From Massilia polaris (GTDB taxonomy: Bacteria; Pseudomonadota; Gammaproteobacteria; Burkholderiales; Burkholderiaceae_D), in assembly GCF_012927275.1 (NCBI RefSeq), contig NZ_JABBGG010000009.1, positions 124,001 to 188,000 on the forward strand: a DNA stretch of 64,000 nt, in the 5' to 3' direction. The translations under genes and the position numbers were made by a program. The first letter of the stretch is position 1. Each line of letters starts with the position of its first letter. The notes below the pieces were generated by a model. It made no database searches. It saw only the letters and a program-made list of their open reading frames with translations, and was not told where the DNA came from. This document shows positions 54,423-63,985 of the stretch, one piece after another.

Positions 54423-56804
54423 ATGCCAACAATTAACGAGATTCTTCAGACTATGGACTACGGCCCAGCACCCGAGAGCACCAAAGAAACGCAAGCGTGG
54501 CTGGACCAGCATGAGCGCCGCTTCGGCCTGTTCATCGACAACGCATGGACGCAGGCGGCAGACACCTTCGCTTCGGTGAACCCTGCCGACGGCAAGGAAC
54601 TGGCGCAGGTAACGCAGGCCGCCGGCAGCGACGTCGACCGCGCCGTGGAAGCCGCGCGCCGCGCGCAGCCGGGCTGGGTAGCCCTCGGCGGCCATGGCCG
54701 TGCGCGCGTCATGTACGCGCTGGCACGCCTGCTGCAAAAGCACGCACGCCTGTTCGCGGTGCTCGAAACCCTCGACAACGGCAAGACCATCCGCGAAACG
54801 CGCGATGCCGACCTGCCGCTGGCCGCACGCCACTTCTATCATCACGCAGGCTGGGCGCAGCTGCAGTCGGAAGAATTCGCCGACTACCGCGCCGTTGGCG
54901 TCGTCGGCCAGATCGTTCCCTGGAACTTCCCGCTGCTGATGCTGGCCTGGAAAATCGCGCCTGCCATGGCAGCCGGTAACACCATCGTCTTCAAGCCGGC
55001 CGAATTCACTTCGCTGACCGCGCTGCTGTTCGCCGAGATCTGCCAGCAGGCAGGCGTACCGGCAGGCGTCGTCAACATCGTCACCGGCGACGGCCGCGTA
55101 GGCGAAGCGATCGTCAACCATGCGGGCATCGACAAGATCGCCTTCACCGGCTCGACCGAGGTTGGCCGCATCATTCGCCAGGCCACGGCAGGCAGCGGCA
55201 AGAAGCTGTCGCTGGAATTGGGCGGCAAATCGCCATTCATCGTCTTTGAAGACGCGGACCTCGACGCAGCCGTCGAAGGCCTGGTCGATTCGATCTGGTT
55301 CAACCAGGGCCAGGTTTGCTGCGCCGGTTCGCGCCTGCTGGTGCAGGAATCGATTGAAGAACGCTTCTACGCCAAGCTGCGTTCGCGCATGGACAACCTG
55401 CGCCTCGGCTCGCCGCTCGACAAGTCGATGGACATCGGCGCACTGGTCGATCCGGTTCAGCGCCAGCGCATCCACGGCCTGGTCGAATCGGCACGCGCCG
55501 AAGGCTGCACGATCTACCAGCCGGCCGCATGCGAAATGCCGGCTGACGGTTCGTGGTTCCCGCCGACCCTGATCACCGGCGCATCGACGTCGGCCGGTAT
55601 CGCGCAGACCGAAGTCTTCGGCCCTGTGCTGGTGGCGATGAGCTTCCGCACCCCGGGTGAAGCGGTCCAGCTGGCGAACAACACCGTGTACGGCCTCGCC
55701 GCGTGCGTGTGGTCCGAGTCGATCAGCCTCGCGCTGGACGTCGCGCCGCAGATCAAGGCCGGCGTCGTATGGATCAACACCGCCAACCAGTTCGACGCAG
55801 CCTGCGGCTTCGGCGGATACAAGGAATCCGGCTTCGGCCGTGAAGGCGGCCGCGAAGGCATGTACGAGTACATGACGGCGCTGTCGGAAGATGCACGCCC
55901 GGCCGCGCCTGTGGTTGAAGCCACGGGCAAGGCCAAGCAGGCCGACAGCGATGCACCGTTCGCGATCGACCGCACCGCCAAGCTGTACATCGGCGGCAAG
56001 CAGGCACGCCCTGACGGCGCCTACAGCCGCGCCATCAACGGCGCCAGCGGCCAGTTCCTCGCCGACGTCGGCGAAGGCAACCGCAAGGACATCCGTAACG
56101 CGGTTGAAGCTGCGCACAAGGCGTCCGGCTGGGCCAAGGCCACCTCGCACAACCGCGCGCAGGTGCTGTACTACATCGCTGAAAACCTCGCGATCCGCGC
56201 TGACGAATTCGCAGCCCGCCTTGCCGCGATGACGGGTTCGAAAGACCCGCAGCGCGAAGTTCAGGCATCGATCGAGCGCCTGTTCTACTACGCGGCGTGG
56301 GCCGACAAGTACGACGGCCTGGCGCACCAGCCGCCGATGCACGGCATCACCGTCGCGCTGAACGAGCCGGTTGGCGTGATCGGCATCATCTGCCCGAACG
56401 AGAACCCGCTGCTCGGCTTCATCTCGCTGGTCGCACCGGCGCTGGCGCTGGGTAACCGCGTTGTGGCGGTGCCTTCGGAAGCGTTCCCGCTGTCGGCCAC
56501 CGACCTGTACCAGGTGCTGGATACGTCCGACCTGCCGGGCGGCGCGCTGAACATCGTGACCGGCAGCGCCGACGAACTGGCCAAGACGCTGGCGTCGCAC
56601 GCTGACGTGGACGCGGTGTGGCGCCACGACGGTTCGGCCGAAGGCTGCGCGGAAGTCGAGCGCCTGTCGGCTGCATCGCTCAAGCGCACCTGGGTCGGCG
56701 GCGCGAAGGGCCGCGACTGGTTCGACACGAAGCAGGCAGGCGGCCGCGCGGTGCTGGCGCACGCAAGCCAGGTCAAGAACGTCTGGATTCCGTACGGCGT
56801 ATAA
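54423..56804 (+). CDS. ALDH16-type double aldehyde dehydrogenase
   Basis: A 793 aa protein with two aldehyde dehydrogenase modules. The first (about residues 1-490) has VVGQIVPWNFPLLMLAWKIA, FTGSTEVGR, the catalytic Glu in LSLELGGKSPFIVFEDAD and the catalytic Cys in FNQGQVCCAGSRLLVQE. The second (about 515-790) has IGIICPNENPLLGFISLVAP and PGGALNIVTGSADELA but no catalytic Cys/Glu pair and lacks the C-terminal part. This build is the mark of the ALDH16 family (about 800 aa). The position between deoC and deoA suggests oxidation of the acetaldehyde made by DeoC (inference). A REP-like doublet separates it from deoA. Confidence 0.88.
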   Translation: MPTINEILQTMDYGPAPESTKETQAWLDQHERRFGLFIDNAWTQAADTFASVNPADGKELAQVTQAAGSDVDRAVEAARRAQPGWVALGGHGRARVMYALARLLQKHARLFAVLETLDNGKTIRETRDADLPLAARHFYHHAGWAQLQSEEFADYRAVGVVGQIVPWNFPLLMLAWKIAPAMAAGNTIVFKPAEFTSLTALLFAEICQQAGVPAGVVNIVTGDGRVGEAIVNHAGIDKIAFTGSTEVGRIIRQATAGSGKKLSLELGGKSPFIVFEDADLDAAVEGLVDSIWFNQGQVCCAGSRLLVQESIEERFYAKLRSRMDNLRLGSPLDKSMDIGALVDPVQRQRIHGLVESARAEGCTIYQPAACEMPADGSWFPPTLITGASTSAGIAQTEVFGPVLVAMSFRTPGEAVQLANNTVYGLAACVWSESISLALDVAPQIKAGVVWINTANQFDAACGFGGYKESGFGREGGREGMYEYMTALSEDARPAAPVVEATGKAKQADSDAPFAIDRTAKLYIGGKQARPDGAYSRAINGASGQFLADVGEGNRKDIRNAVEAAHKASGWAKATSHNRAQVLYYIAENLAIRADEFAARLAAMTGSKDPQREVQASIERLFYYAAWADKYDGLAHQPPMHGITVALNEPVGVIGIICPNENPLLGFISLVAPALALGNRVVAVPSEAFPLSATDLYQVLDTSDLPGGALNIVTGSADELAKTLASHADVDAVWRHDGSAEGCAEVERLSAASLKRTWVGGAKGRDWFDTKQAGGRAVLAHASQVKNVWIPYGV

Positions 56805-56824
56805 CGTCCGGACACATCGAACAC

Positions 56825-56904
56825 CGTCATTCCCGCGAACGCGGGAATCCATACTGACCCTGCATGCCAGCGACGTATGGATTCCCGCTTTCGCGGGAAC
56901 GACG
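56825..56904. repeat. REP-type palindrome doublet between ALDH16 and deoA
   Basis: Two head-to-head copies of a palindromic unit: CGTCATTCCCGCGAACG with CGGGAATCCATAC, and GTATGGATTCCCGC with TTTCGCGGGAACGACG. They form an 80-base inverted repeat able to fold into nested hairpins. A decayed single copy lies near 45664. Such units are usual intergenic repeats; here one sits inside an operon and could affect mRNA stability. Confidence 0.75.
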
Positions 56905-56920
56905 TTTTGGAGCTGATAAA

Positions 56921-58243
56921 ATGTTTTTAACCCAAGAAATCATCCGCAAAAAGCGCGATGGCGGCGCCCTGAGCGCAGAAGAAATCAAGTTCTTCGTCAG
57001 CGGCATCCCTGACGGCAGCGTCACCGAAGGCCAGATCGCCGCGTTCGCGATGGCCGTCTATTTCAACGACATGAACATGGACGAACGCGTCGCCTTCACG
57101 CTGGCGATGCGCGATTCCGGCCAGGTCATGGAATGGCGTTCGCTGAACCTGCCAGGCCCGGTCGTCGACAAGCACTCCACCGGCGGCGTCGGCGACGTGG
57201 TCTCGCTGATGCTCGGCCCGATGATCGCTGCCTGCGGCGGCTTCGTGCCGATGATCTCCGGCCGTGGCCTCGGCCACACCGGCGGCACCCTCGACAAGTT
57301 CGATTCGATCCCCGGCTACTGCACCGTGCCCGACCCTGAGCTGTTCCGCAAGGTGGTCAAGGATATCGGCGTGGCCATCATCGGCCAGACCGCGCAGCTG
57401 GCGCCGTCGGACAAGCGCTTCTACAGCATCCGCGACACCACCGCGACGGTGGAATCGGTGGCGATGATCACCGGCTCGATCCTGTCGAAGAAGCTGGCCG
57501 CGGGCCTCGACGCGCTGGTGATGGACGTGAAGGTCGGCTCCGGCGCCTTCATGCCAAGCTACGAAAAATCGGTCGAACTGGCGGAGAGCATTGTCGCCGT
57601 CGGCAACGGCGCTGGCACCCGCACGTCGGCCCTGCTGACCGAGATGAACGAGTCGCTCGGACCGGTCGCCGGCAACGCGCTTGAAGTGCGCCTGGCGATG
57701 GACTACCTGACCGGCCGTTCGCGTCCGGCGCGCCTGCATGAAGTGACGATGGCGCTGTGCGCCGAGATGCTCATCCTCGGCAAGCTGGCCGCCAACGAAA
57801 CCGAAGCGCGCGCCAAGCTGCAGGCTGGCCTCGATTCGGGTGAAGCGGCCGAGCGCTTCGCGCGCATGGTCGCGGCGCTGGGCGGCCCGGCCGACCTGGT
57901 CGAGCGTCCGGATGCCTACCTCGAAAAAGCGCCAATCGTGGTGCCGGTTCCTGCACTGGAAGCCGGCTTTGCGACCCAGACCGACACGCGCGGCCTCGGC
58001 CTGGCCGTGGTCAGCCTTGGCGGCGGCCGCCGCCGTCCGGAAGACGCGATCGACTTCGCCGTCGGCCTGACCGGCCTGGCGGAACTGGGCGACGCGATCG
58101 CCGTCGGCCAGCCGCTGGCGATGGTCCACGCACGCACGCAGGCAGCAGTCGAGCAGGCGGTCCGCGAGGTGCGGGCTGCCTACAAGATCGGCGCGCAGAA
58201 GCCAGCACCGAACCCGATCATCTACCGCACCATCCGTCCTTAA
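56921..58243 (+). CDS. deoA: Thymidine phosphorylase
   Basis: Phosphorolyses thymidine and deoxyuridine to base and deoxyribose 1-phosphate (440 aa). The phosphate-binding signature [20 protein letters not shown] and [29 protein letters not shown], and the C-terminal [11 protein letters not shown] are typical. The ATG at 56921 ([20 protein letters not shown]) is chosen; the upstream frame to 56864 runs through the REP palindrome. cdd follows after 10 bases, so pyrimidine nucleosides are handled in the same transcript. Confidence 0.96.
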   Translation: MFLTQEIIRKKRDGGALSAEEIKFFVSGIPDGSVTEGQIAAFAMAVYFNDMNMDERVAFTLAMRDSGQVMEWRSLNLPGPVVDKHSTGGVGDVVSLMLGPMIAACGGFVPMISGRGLGHTGGTLDKFDSIPGYCTVPDPELFRKVVKDIGVAIIGQTAQLAPSDKRFYSIRDTTATVESVAMITGSILSKKLAAGLDALVMDVKVGSGAFMPSYEKSVELAESIVAVGNGAGTRTSALLTEMNESLGPVAGNALEVRLAMDYLTGRSRPARLHEVTMALCAEMLILGKLAANETEARAKLQAGLDSGEAAERFARMVAALGGPADLVERPDAYLEKAPIVVPVPALEAGFATQTDTRGLGLAVVSLGGGRRRPEDAIDFAVGLTGLAELGDAIAVGQPLAMVHARTQAAVEQAVREVRAAYKIGAQKPAPNPIIYRTIRP

Positions 58244-58253
58244 GAGGAACAGC

Positions 58254-58658
58254 ATGAAATACCAAAAACTGATCGACGAAGCACGCGCAGCGCGTGAACT
58301 GGCTTACACGCCTTACTCCAACTTCAAGGTCGGCGCGGCGCTGGAGTGCAAGGATGGCCGTATCTTCCGCGGCTGTAATGTGGAAAACGCATCCTACGGC
58401 TTGTGCAACTGCGGCGAACGCACGGCGATGTTCAGCGCGGTCGCGCACGGCTACAAGCCGGGCGACTTCACCGCGCTGGCAGTCATCGGCGACACCGAAG
58501 GCCCGATCGCACCGTGCGGCGCCTGCCGCCAGGTGATCCTCGAGTTGGGCGGCAACGACCTGGCGGTCGTGCTGACCAACCTGAAGGGCGACATCTTCGA
58601 AACCACGGCCGCGGAGCAACTGCCAAACGCATTCGGCGGCTGGGACCTGAAGAAGTAA
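58254..58658 (+). CDS. cdd: Cytidine deaminase (homotetrameric type)
   Basis: Converts cytidine and deoxycytidine to uridine and deoxyuridine (134 aa). The zinc site is complete: GCNVENASYGLCNCGERTA (Cys and catalytic Glu) and PCGACRQVILEL. YTPYSNFKVGAAL is the usual N-terminal segment. GAGGA precedes the ATG. It supplies deoxyuridine for DeoA, whose gene is 10 bases upstream. Confidence 0.97.
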   Translation: MKYQKLIDEARAARELAYTPYSNFKVGAALECKDGRIFRGCNVENASYGLCNCGERTAMFSAVAHGYKPGDFTALAVIGDTEGPIAPCGACRQVILELGGNDLAVVLTNLKGDIFETTAAEQLPNAFGGWDLKK

Positions 58659-59916
<1,258 letters not shown>

Positions 59917-59929
59917 AGTTAATGGCAGT

Positions 59930-60322
59930 TCAGGCGGCGGAAGCCAGCATGTTGGCGTCCCGCGTCAATACCCACCTGCCATCCGCGCCCTTGCGCAGTA
60001 TCGACAGTGTATCGCCGCTGCGCAGCATCGGCAGATTGCCATGCTTTGACGTAATCGTGATCGTCAGCTTGGTGCGGCAGTACGCCAGATCGCCCGATAC
60101 CTCGATCTCCGCTATCTCGCTGGTCGATTCGATCACATGTTCCGACAGCACTTTGCTCAAGCCGCGCGCGAACGCGTCGCGTCCGACCATCGGCTGCTGG
60201 CCTGCAGACAGGAACATCGCGTCCTCCGCCATCAGCGACAGCACCGCCGTCACATCGCCTGCCTGCGTGGCGCTAAGCCACGATTCAATCAACTGGCGGA
60301 TATCCTGTTCATCCTGGTTCAC
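59930..60322 (-). CDS. NTF2-like/SnoaL-type (SgcJ/EcaC family) protein
   Basis: A 130 aa NTF2-like fold protein. The N-terminus QDIRQLIESWLSATQAGDVT and AVLSLMAEDAMFLSAGQQP, with VGRDAFARGLSKVL, are typical of the DUF4440/SgcJ group with diverse small-molecule or unknown roles. Its start overlaps the stop of a VOC-family gene by 4 bases, and a second VOC gene precedes, so the three form one transcript on the minus strand. Confidence 0.85.
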   Translation of the reverse strand: MNQDEQDIRQLIESWLSATQAGDVTAVLSLMAEDAMFLSAGQQPMVGRDAFARGLSKVLSEHVIESTSEIAEIEVSGDLAYCRTKLTITITSKHGNLPMLRSGDTLSILRKGADGRWVLTRDANMLASAA

Positions 60323-60711
60323 GCTGCCTCCGGGTCTTCTTGCATCATGCCGAAAATGTTCCCATCCGGGTCCCTGGCGTAGCCAAGCCAGCCGATTCCG
60401 GGCACCGGCATTTTAGGAACGACAATCGCGCCGCCCGATCCTTCCGCGGCGGCCCTGTCCAGCGCCGCATCGAGGTCCGCGACATCGACCGTGATGACGA
60501 AGGCATTCACCGCCGCCATCGCTTCCGGGACCGGTCCGCGCCGCGGCAGCAGGCCGCCGTTGATGCCGGGCTTTTCCTCCGGCCCGGTGTGGATCAGCCA
60601 GTACTCGCCGCCTTCCCATTTGTTGAACGACCAGCCGAACAGGCCGGTGTAGTAGTCGATCAGCGCCTGCGGATTGGACGCCTGGATCTCGAAGTGGACT
60701 GCGCGGGACAT
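60319..60711 (-). CDS. VOC-family protein (glyoxalase-like)
   Basis: A 130 aa vicinal-oxygen-chelate fold protein. It starts MSRAVHFEIQASNPQALIDY and shows the paired beta-alpha-beta-beta-beta units, FVITVDVADLDAALDRAA and GIGWLGYARDPDGNIFGMMQ, typical of the PhnB/CFP32-like group. The ATG at 60711 is chosen because GGAGAA lies just upstream; the longer frame shadows the next gene. It is co-transcribed with its neighbours. Substrate unknown. Confidence 0.88.
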   Translation of the reverse strand: MSRAVHFEIQASNPQALIDYYTGLFGWSFNKWEGGEYWLIHTGPEEKPGINGGLLPRRGPVPEAMAAVNAFVITVDVADLDAALDRAAAEGSGGAIVVPKMPVPGIGWLGYARDPDGNIFGMMQEDPEAA

Positions 60712-60724
60712 GCGGTTCTCCTTC

Positions 60725-61156
60725 TTACGCAAATGGGTCGTAGGTGCCGAAGGTCCAGACGTGGCCTTCGGGATCGCGGCAGCTGAAGCCGCGGCCGCCG
60801 TAATCCTCGTCCTTGATGTCCATGACGATCTGCGCGCGCGCGTCGAGCACGCGGCCGTAGACGGCGTCGGCGTCCTCGACGACCACATACACGGTCTGGG
60901 TCTGCGCCCCGCCGATATCGCCGGGCTGCCTGATGAGTTTTGCGTATTCGCTGTCGACGTTGCTGGCAGAGCCGAGCATGATCATGCCGTTGCCGAACGC
61001 CAGCTGGGCGTGGACGATGGTGTTGCCTTCGCCGGGAACGACCAGGTGCTGCTCGAATCCGAAGGTGGCGCACAGCCATTCGATCGCCGCCGGCGCGTCG
61101 CGGTAGCGAAGGCAGGGGATGACGTTGGAGCTGGTTTGCCTGGGTGCGACTGACAT
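60725..61156 (-). CDS. VOC-family protein (PhnB/glyoxalase-bleomycin resistance type)
   Basis: A 143 aa VOC-fold protein of the PhnB-like group. Typical stretches are NVIPCLRYRDAPAAIEWLCA, TFGFEQHLVVPGEGNTIVHA, and YGGRGFSCRDPEGHVWTFGT. It is the first gene of a three-gene unit (VOC, VOC, NTF2-like). The upstream AT-rich spacer 61157-61230 separates it from the response regulator gene. Such proteins may bind electrophiles or antibiotics, but no specific role is supported. Confidence 0.88.
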   Translation of the reverse strand: MSVAPRQTSSNVIPCLRYRDAPAAIEWLCATFGFEQHLVVPGEGNTIVHAQLAFGNGMIMLGSASNVDSEYAKLIRQPGDIGGAQTQTVYVVVEDADAVYGRVLDARAQIVMDIKDEDYGGRGFSCRDPEGHVWTFGTYDPFA

Positions 61157-61230
61157 ATCAATCTCCTCTCAAACATGAAAACCAAGGTATATATTAGTTC
61201 ATTATTTGATTGGAGCGCGCCCGTTGCGGG

Positions 61231-61995
61231 TCACATCTGCTGGAACCGGCTGGCGTGATTCCGGCTGACCTCAAGTTCGCGCGGATGATTGCGTAGTTTG
61301 ACCATCTGGCGCCCGCGGTCGTCGCGCGTGACCTCGACGATGGCGTCCACACGCACCAGGGTGGAGCGGTGGATGCGCCAGAACTCGTCCGGATCGAGTT
61401 CGTCGGCCAGCTCCTTGAGCGTTTTGCGGATCAAGAGTTCGGCCGACGCGGTTTGCACCAGCGTGTACTTGTCGTCCGACTGGAAGAATAATATTTCTTT
61501 GGTGCTGATCATGCGCAGGCTGGTGCCGACCTGCGCCTGGATCCAGCGCAGGTACTGCTGCGGCTTCGCGCCCTGTCCACGCTCGAGGATTTGGGCCAGC
61601 GCCGCCAGCTTCTGGTCGATGTCGGCCGGCGGCTTGCCGATGCGCTGGCGCAGGCGGTCGCAGGTCAGGCGCAGGCGGTCGGCCGCGACTGGCTTGAGCA
61701 GGTAGTCCATCGCGCCGTGCTCGAACGCTTCGACCGCGTACTGGTCGTAGGCGGTAACGAACACCACGTGGCTCTGGCTGTACAGCTGGCGCGCGGTTTC
61801 GATGCCGCTGGGGCCGGGCATGCGGATGTCGAGGAAGACGATGTCCGGCTTCAGGCGCGCGGTCATCTCCATCGCTTCGATGCCGTTGGCGGCCTCGCCG
61901 GCGATGCCGAGTTCCGGCCACACCTCGGCCAGCCGCGCGCGCAGCTGGTCGCGCATCGGCGATTCGTCGTCGACGATCAGTGCGGTGACAGTCAT
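61231..61995 (-). CDS. LytTR-type response regulator
   Basis: Response regulator of 254 aa. Residues about 1-120 form the receiver, with acidic pocket VDDE, phospho-acceptor Asp in DIVFLDIRMPG and Lys in YLLKPV. Residues about 150-254 form the LytTR DNA-binding domain (RMISTKEILFFQSDDKYTLV, WRIHRSTLVRVDAI). Its start overlaps the histidine kinase stop by 4 bases, so it is the second gene of a two-component pair. Targets are not evident within the window. Confidence 0.95.
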   Translation of the reverse strand: MTVTALIVDDESPMRDQLRARLAEVWPELGIAGEAANGIEAMEMTARLKPDIVFLDIRMPGPSGIETARQLYSQSHVVFVTAYDQYAVEAFEHGAMDYLLKPVAADRLRLTCDRLRQRIGKPPADIDQKLAALAQILERGQGAKPQQYLRWIQAQVGTSLRMISTKEILFFQSDDKYTLVQTASAELLIRKTLKELADELDPDEFWRIHRSTLVRVDAIVEVTRDDRGRQMVKLRNHPRELEVSRNHASRFQQM

Positions 61996-62885
61996 GCTGC
62001 TTTCTCCGTAACGATGTAAGGGACGCGGATCGAGGCCAGCGCGCCGCCTTCGGCCGGCATCTCGATCGCCAGCTCGGCGCGGCTTCCGTACAGCAGCCGC
62101 AGGCGTTCGCGGATGTTGGCCAGGCCGACGCCTTCTCCTGCATGCATGTTAAATCCAATGCCGTTGTCCTGCACGTCGACGTGCATGGTGCCGTCGATCA
62201 GGGTGGCGCGCACGTCGATGCGGCCGCCTGCGATCTTCGGCTCCAGCCCGTGCTTGATCGAATTCTCGATCAGGATCTGCAGCATCGTCGGCGGGAACAC
62301 GGCGCTCTCGAGATAGTCGGGCACATCGAAGCGGAATTCGAGGCGTTCCTTCATCCGCGCCTGCATGATGGCCAGGTAGGCGCGCGCCAGTTCCACCTGG
62401 TGGCGCAGGGTGCCGCCGTTGGGCGCGCGCATTTGCGGCAGGGTCGAGCGCAGGTACTCGATCAGGTTCGCGTGAATGCGCGCGGCCTGCGGCGGATCGG
62501 TTTCGATCAGCTGGCCGATCAAGGCCAGTGTGTTGAACAAGAAGTGCGGCTCGACCTGCGCCTGCAGCGCCGCCATCTGCGCCTCCATCAGGCGGCGCTC
62601 CAGTTCCGAGACATCGGCCTGCTTGGTCGCCTCCTTGGCCTGCAGTTCGGCCTTGCGCTTGCCGCCGGCCAGCACCTTGACGCCGAACGACACGAACACG
62701 AACCAGATCGCAGGCTCCGAATAACCTGACATGAGGCCGAACGCGAACACGAGGAAGGCGATGATCGCCAGCTGGCGCCATTCGACCATCGCCAGCCAGT
62801 CGAAGAAGCGCCACCACACCACCGCGGCCTCCGCCACGATTTCGCGCAGCAGGTCGACAATCCGGTTCAGGCTACGGGCGCTCAT
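61992..62885 (-). CDS. LytS/YehU-type sensor histidine kinase
   Basis: Sensor kinase of 297 aa. Two membrane helices lie near residues 36-70 (LAIIAFLVFAFGLMSGY), without an obvious sensing domain. The His_kinase domain has the phospho-acceptor in VEPHFLFNTLALIGQ, and the ATPase domain has LIENSIKHGLEP (N box) and the G boxes VQDNGIGFN and GEGVGLANIRERL. It pairs with the LytTR regulator by a 4-base overlap. The small membrane protein gene just upstream, 1 base away, may be a third partner. Confidence 0.94.
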   Translation of the reverse strand: MSARSLNRIVDLLREIVAEAAVVWWRFFDWLAMVEWRQLAIIAFLVFAFGLMSGYSEPAIWFVFVSFGVKVLAGGKRKAELQAKEATKQADVSELERRLMEAQMAALQAQVEPHFLFNTLALIGQLIETDPPQAARIHANLIEYLRSTLPQMRAPNGGTLRHQVELARAYLAIMQARMKERLEFRFDVPDYLESAVFPPTMLQILIENSIKHGLEPKIAGGRIDVRATLIDGTMHVDVQDNGIGFNMHAGEGVGLANIRERLRLLYGSRAELAIEMPAEGGALASIRVPYIVTEKAA

Positions 62886-62886
62886 T

Positions 62887-63168
62887 TTATTCTCCTGCGT
62901 CGCCGACGGTGCGGTATGGCGTGGCCGGGCCGCGGCGTTTGCGGCTGGCGCAGGCGATGACCACCATACGCGCCGTCATGAAGATCACGAACAGGAACAG
63001 CGCCAGCGGAATGATGGTGATCGCCAGTGCCAGTGCGACGCAGCTGACCAGCAGCGCCGGCCAGGACATGGACGCCATGGCGCGCGCCACGTAGCGGCCG
63101 GCACGGATGAATGCGTTGCCCATGTCGGCGAGCAGGGCGGCAAAGGCGTCGAAACTTGCGTTTTTCAT
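62887..63168 (-). CDS. Small membrane protein preceding the histidine kinase
   Basis: A 93 aa protein from the ATG at 63168 (MKNASFDAFAALLADMGNAF). It has an amphipathic N-terminal part and two adjacent hydrophobic stretches (WPALLVSCVALALAITIIPL then ALFLFVIFMTARMVVIACAS), with a basic tail. Its stop is one base before the kinase start, so it belongs to the same transcript. The family is not recognised. It could be an accessory to the two-component system (inference from position only). Confidence 0.65.
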   Translation of the reverse strand: MKNASFDAFAALLADMGNAFIRAGRYVARAMASMSWPALLVSCVALALAITIIPLALFLFVIFMTARMVVIACASRKRRGPATPYRTVGDAGE

Positions 63169-63297
63169 TACGGTCTCCCAGTGGAATGGATCAATGAGGC
63201 CACTGTAACGCCGGGCCGCGCCAGCATCCACACGAGTCCGACGAAATGCATATTAGGAGGGTTGACCGGTTGCTGGACGGGATTAATCGCGCGCCCT

Positions 63298-63933
63298 TCA
63301 GGCGGGAGGGATGGCGACTGCCGACAGCACCATGTTTGCAATTAATGTTTCGCCATCGTCGAAGTCGTCGCTGCTGAGTTGCTCACGATTCAACACAAGG
63401 TTCATCTGCGCGGAAAAATCCGCGTAGGCCTGGGTCATGTGCCAGATCGCGAACAGCAGGTGCGTCGCGTTCACCGGCGCGATGCGGCCCTCGCGGATCC
63501 AGCCTTCGAACACGTCGATATCCTTGCGTAGCAGCGGCACCACCCGCTCGCGGATCTGCTGTCCATACAGCTGGGCGCCGCCGATCACTTCGAGCGCATA
63601 CACGCGCGAGGCCAGCGGCTGCTCGCGCGAAAAGCGCATCTTGGCCTGGATGTACGAGCGCAGCACGTCGCGCGGATCGCGTTCGCGGTCGGCCAGCTTG
63701 TCCATGCGTTCGAGCCAGTCATCCAGCACGCTGTCCAGGACCCGCTCGTACAAGGCCTGCTTGGTGGGGAAGTAGTACATCAGGTTCTGCTTCGACAGCC
63801 CGGCATTTTCGGCGATGGCCGCGACCGAGGCGCCTTCATAGCCGCATTCGGCGAACACGCGCACGGCTTCGGCGAGGATGTCCGCTTCGAGCTTGTCGCG
63901 GTTGATCACGCGGCGTTTGACGGGGACGGTCAT
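63298..63933 (-). CDS. TetR-family regulator, RutR-like
   Basis: Regulator of 211 aa. The N-terminal TetR helix-turn-helix is EGASVAAIAENAGLSKQNLM with YYFPTKQALYERVL. The C-terminal domain strongly resembles RutR (REQPLASRVYALEVIGGAQL, RIAPVNATHLLFAIWHMTQA with YADFSAQMN). RutR senses uracil and controls pyrimidine degradation, so this protein probably regulates base catabolism genes beyond the window edge. The ATG at 63933 lies within sequence shared with the right end of an IS200/IS605 element; a GTG eight codons further is an alternative start. Confidence 0.9.
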   Translation of the reverse strand: MTVPVKRRVINRDKLEADILAEAVRVFAECGYEGASVAAIAENAGLSKQNLMYYFPTKQALYERVLDSVLDDWLERMDKLADRERDPRDVLRSYIQAKMRFSREQPLASRVYALEVIGGAQLYGQQIRERVVPLLRKDIDVFEGWIREGRIAPVNATHLLFAIWHMTQAYADFSAQMNLVLNREQLSSDDFDDGETLIANMVLSAVAIPPA

Positions 63934-63985
63934 CAGATTTGCTCCGAGAAACCTCGTCCTTCAGGGCGAGGAGTGAAAGGAGCCG
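63930..63985 (-). mobile_element. IS200/IS605-type element right end (element continues beyond the window)
   Basis: The reverse complement of this 56-base segment matches 15707-15762 at 52 positions. Its hairpin arms CCTCGCCC and GGACGAGG (one mismatch) flank TGAA, followed by TTTCTCGGAG. It is the same right end in opposite orientation, so the element body, possibly with tnpB, should lie past position 64000 on the minus strand. The match reaches the ATGA of the TetR start codon. Confidence 0.65.

Noticed and set aside
54366-56852. A very long open frame of 828 codons on the minus strand opposite the ALDH16 gene
   Set aside because: It mirrors the codon periodicity of the plus-strand gene, is full of low-complexity Arg/Gly/Ala sequence and shows no family motif; the same applies to long minus-strand frames opposite guaD (20356-22446), the first receptor (24036-26111) and the second receptor (38601-40622).
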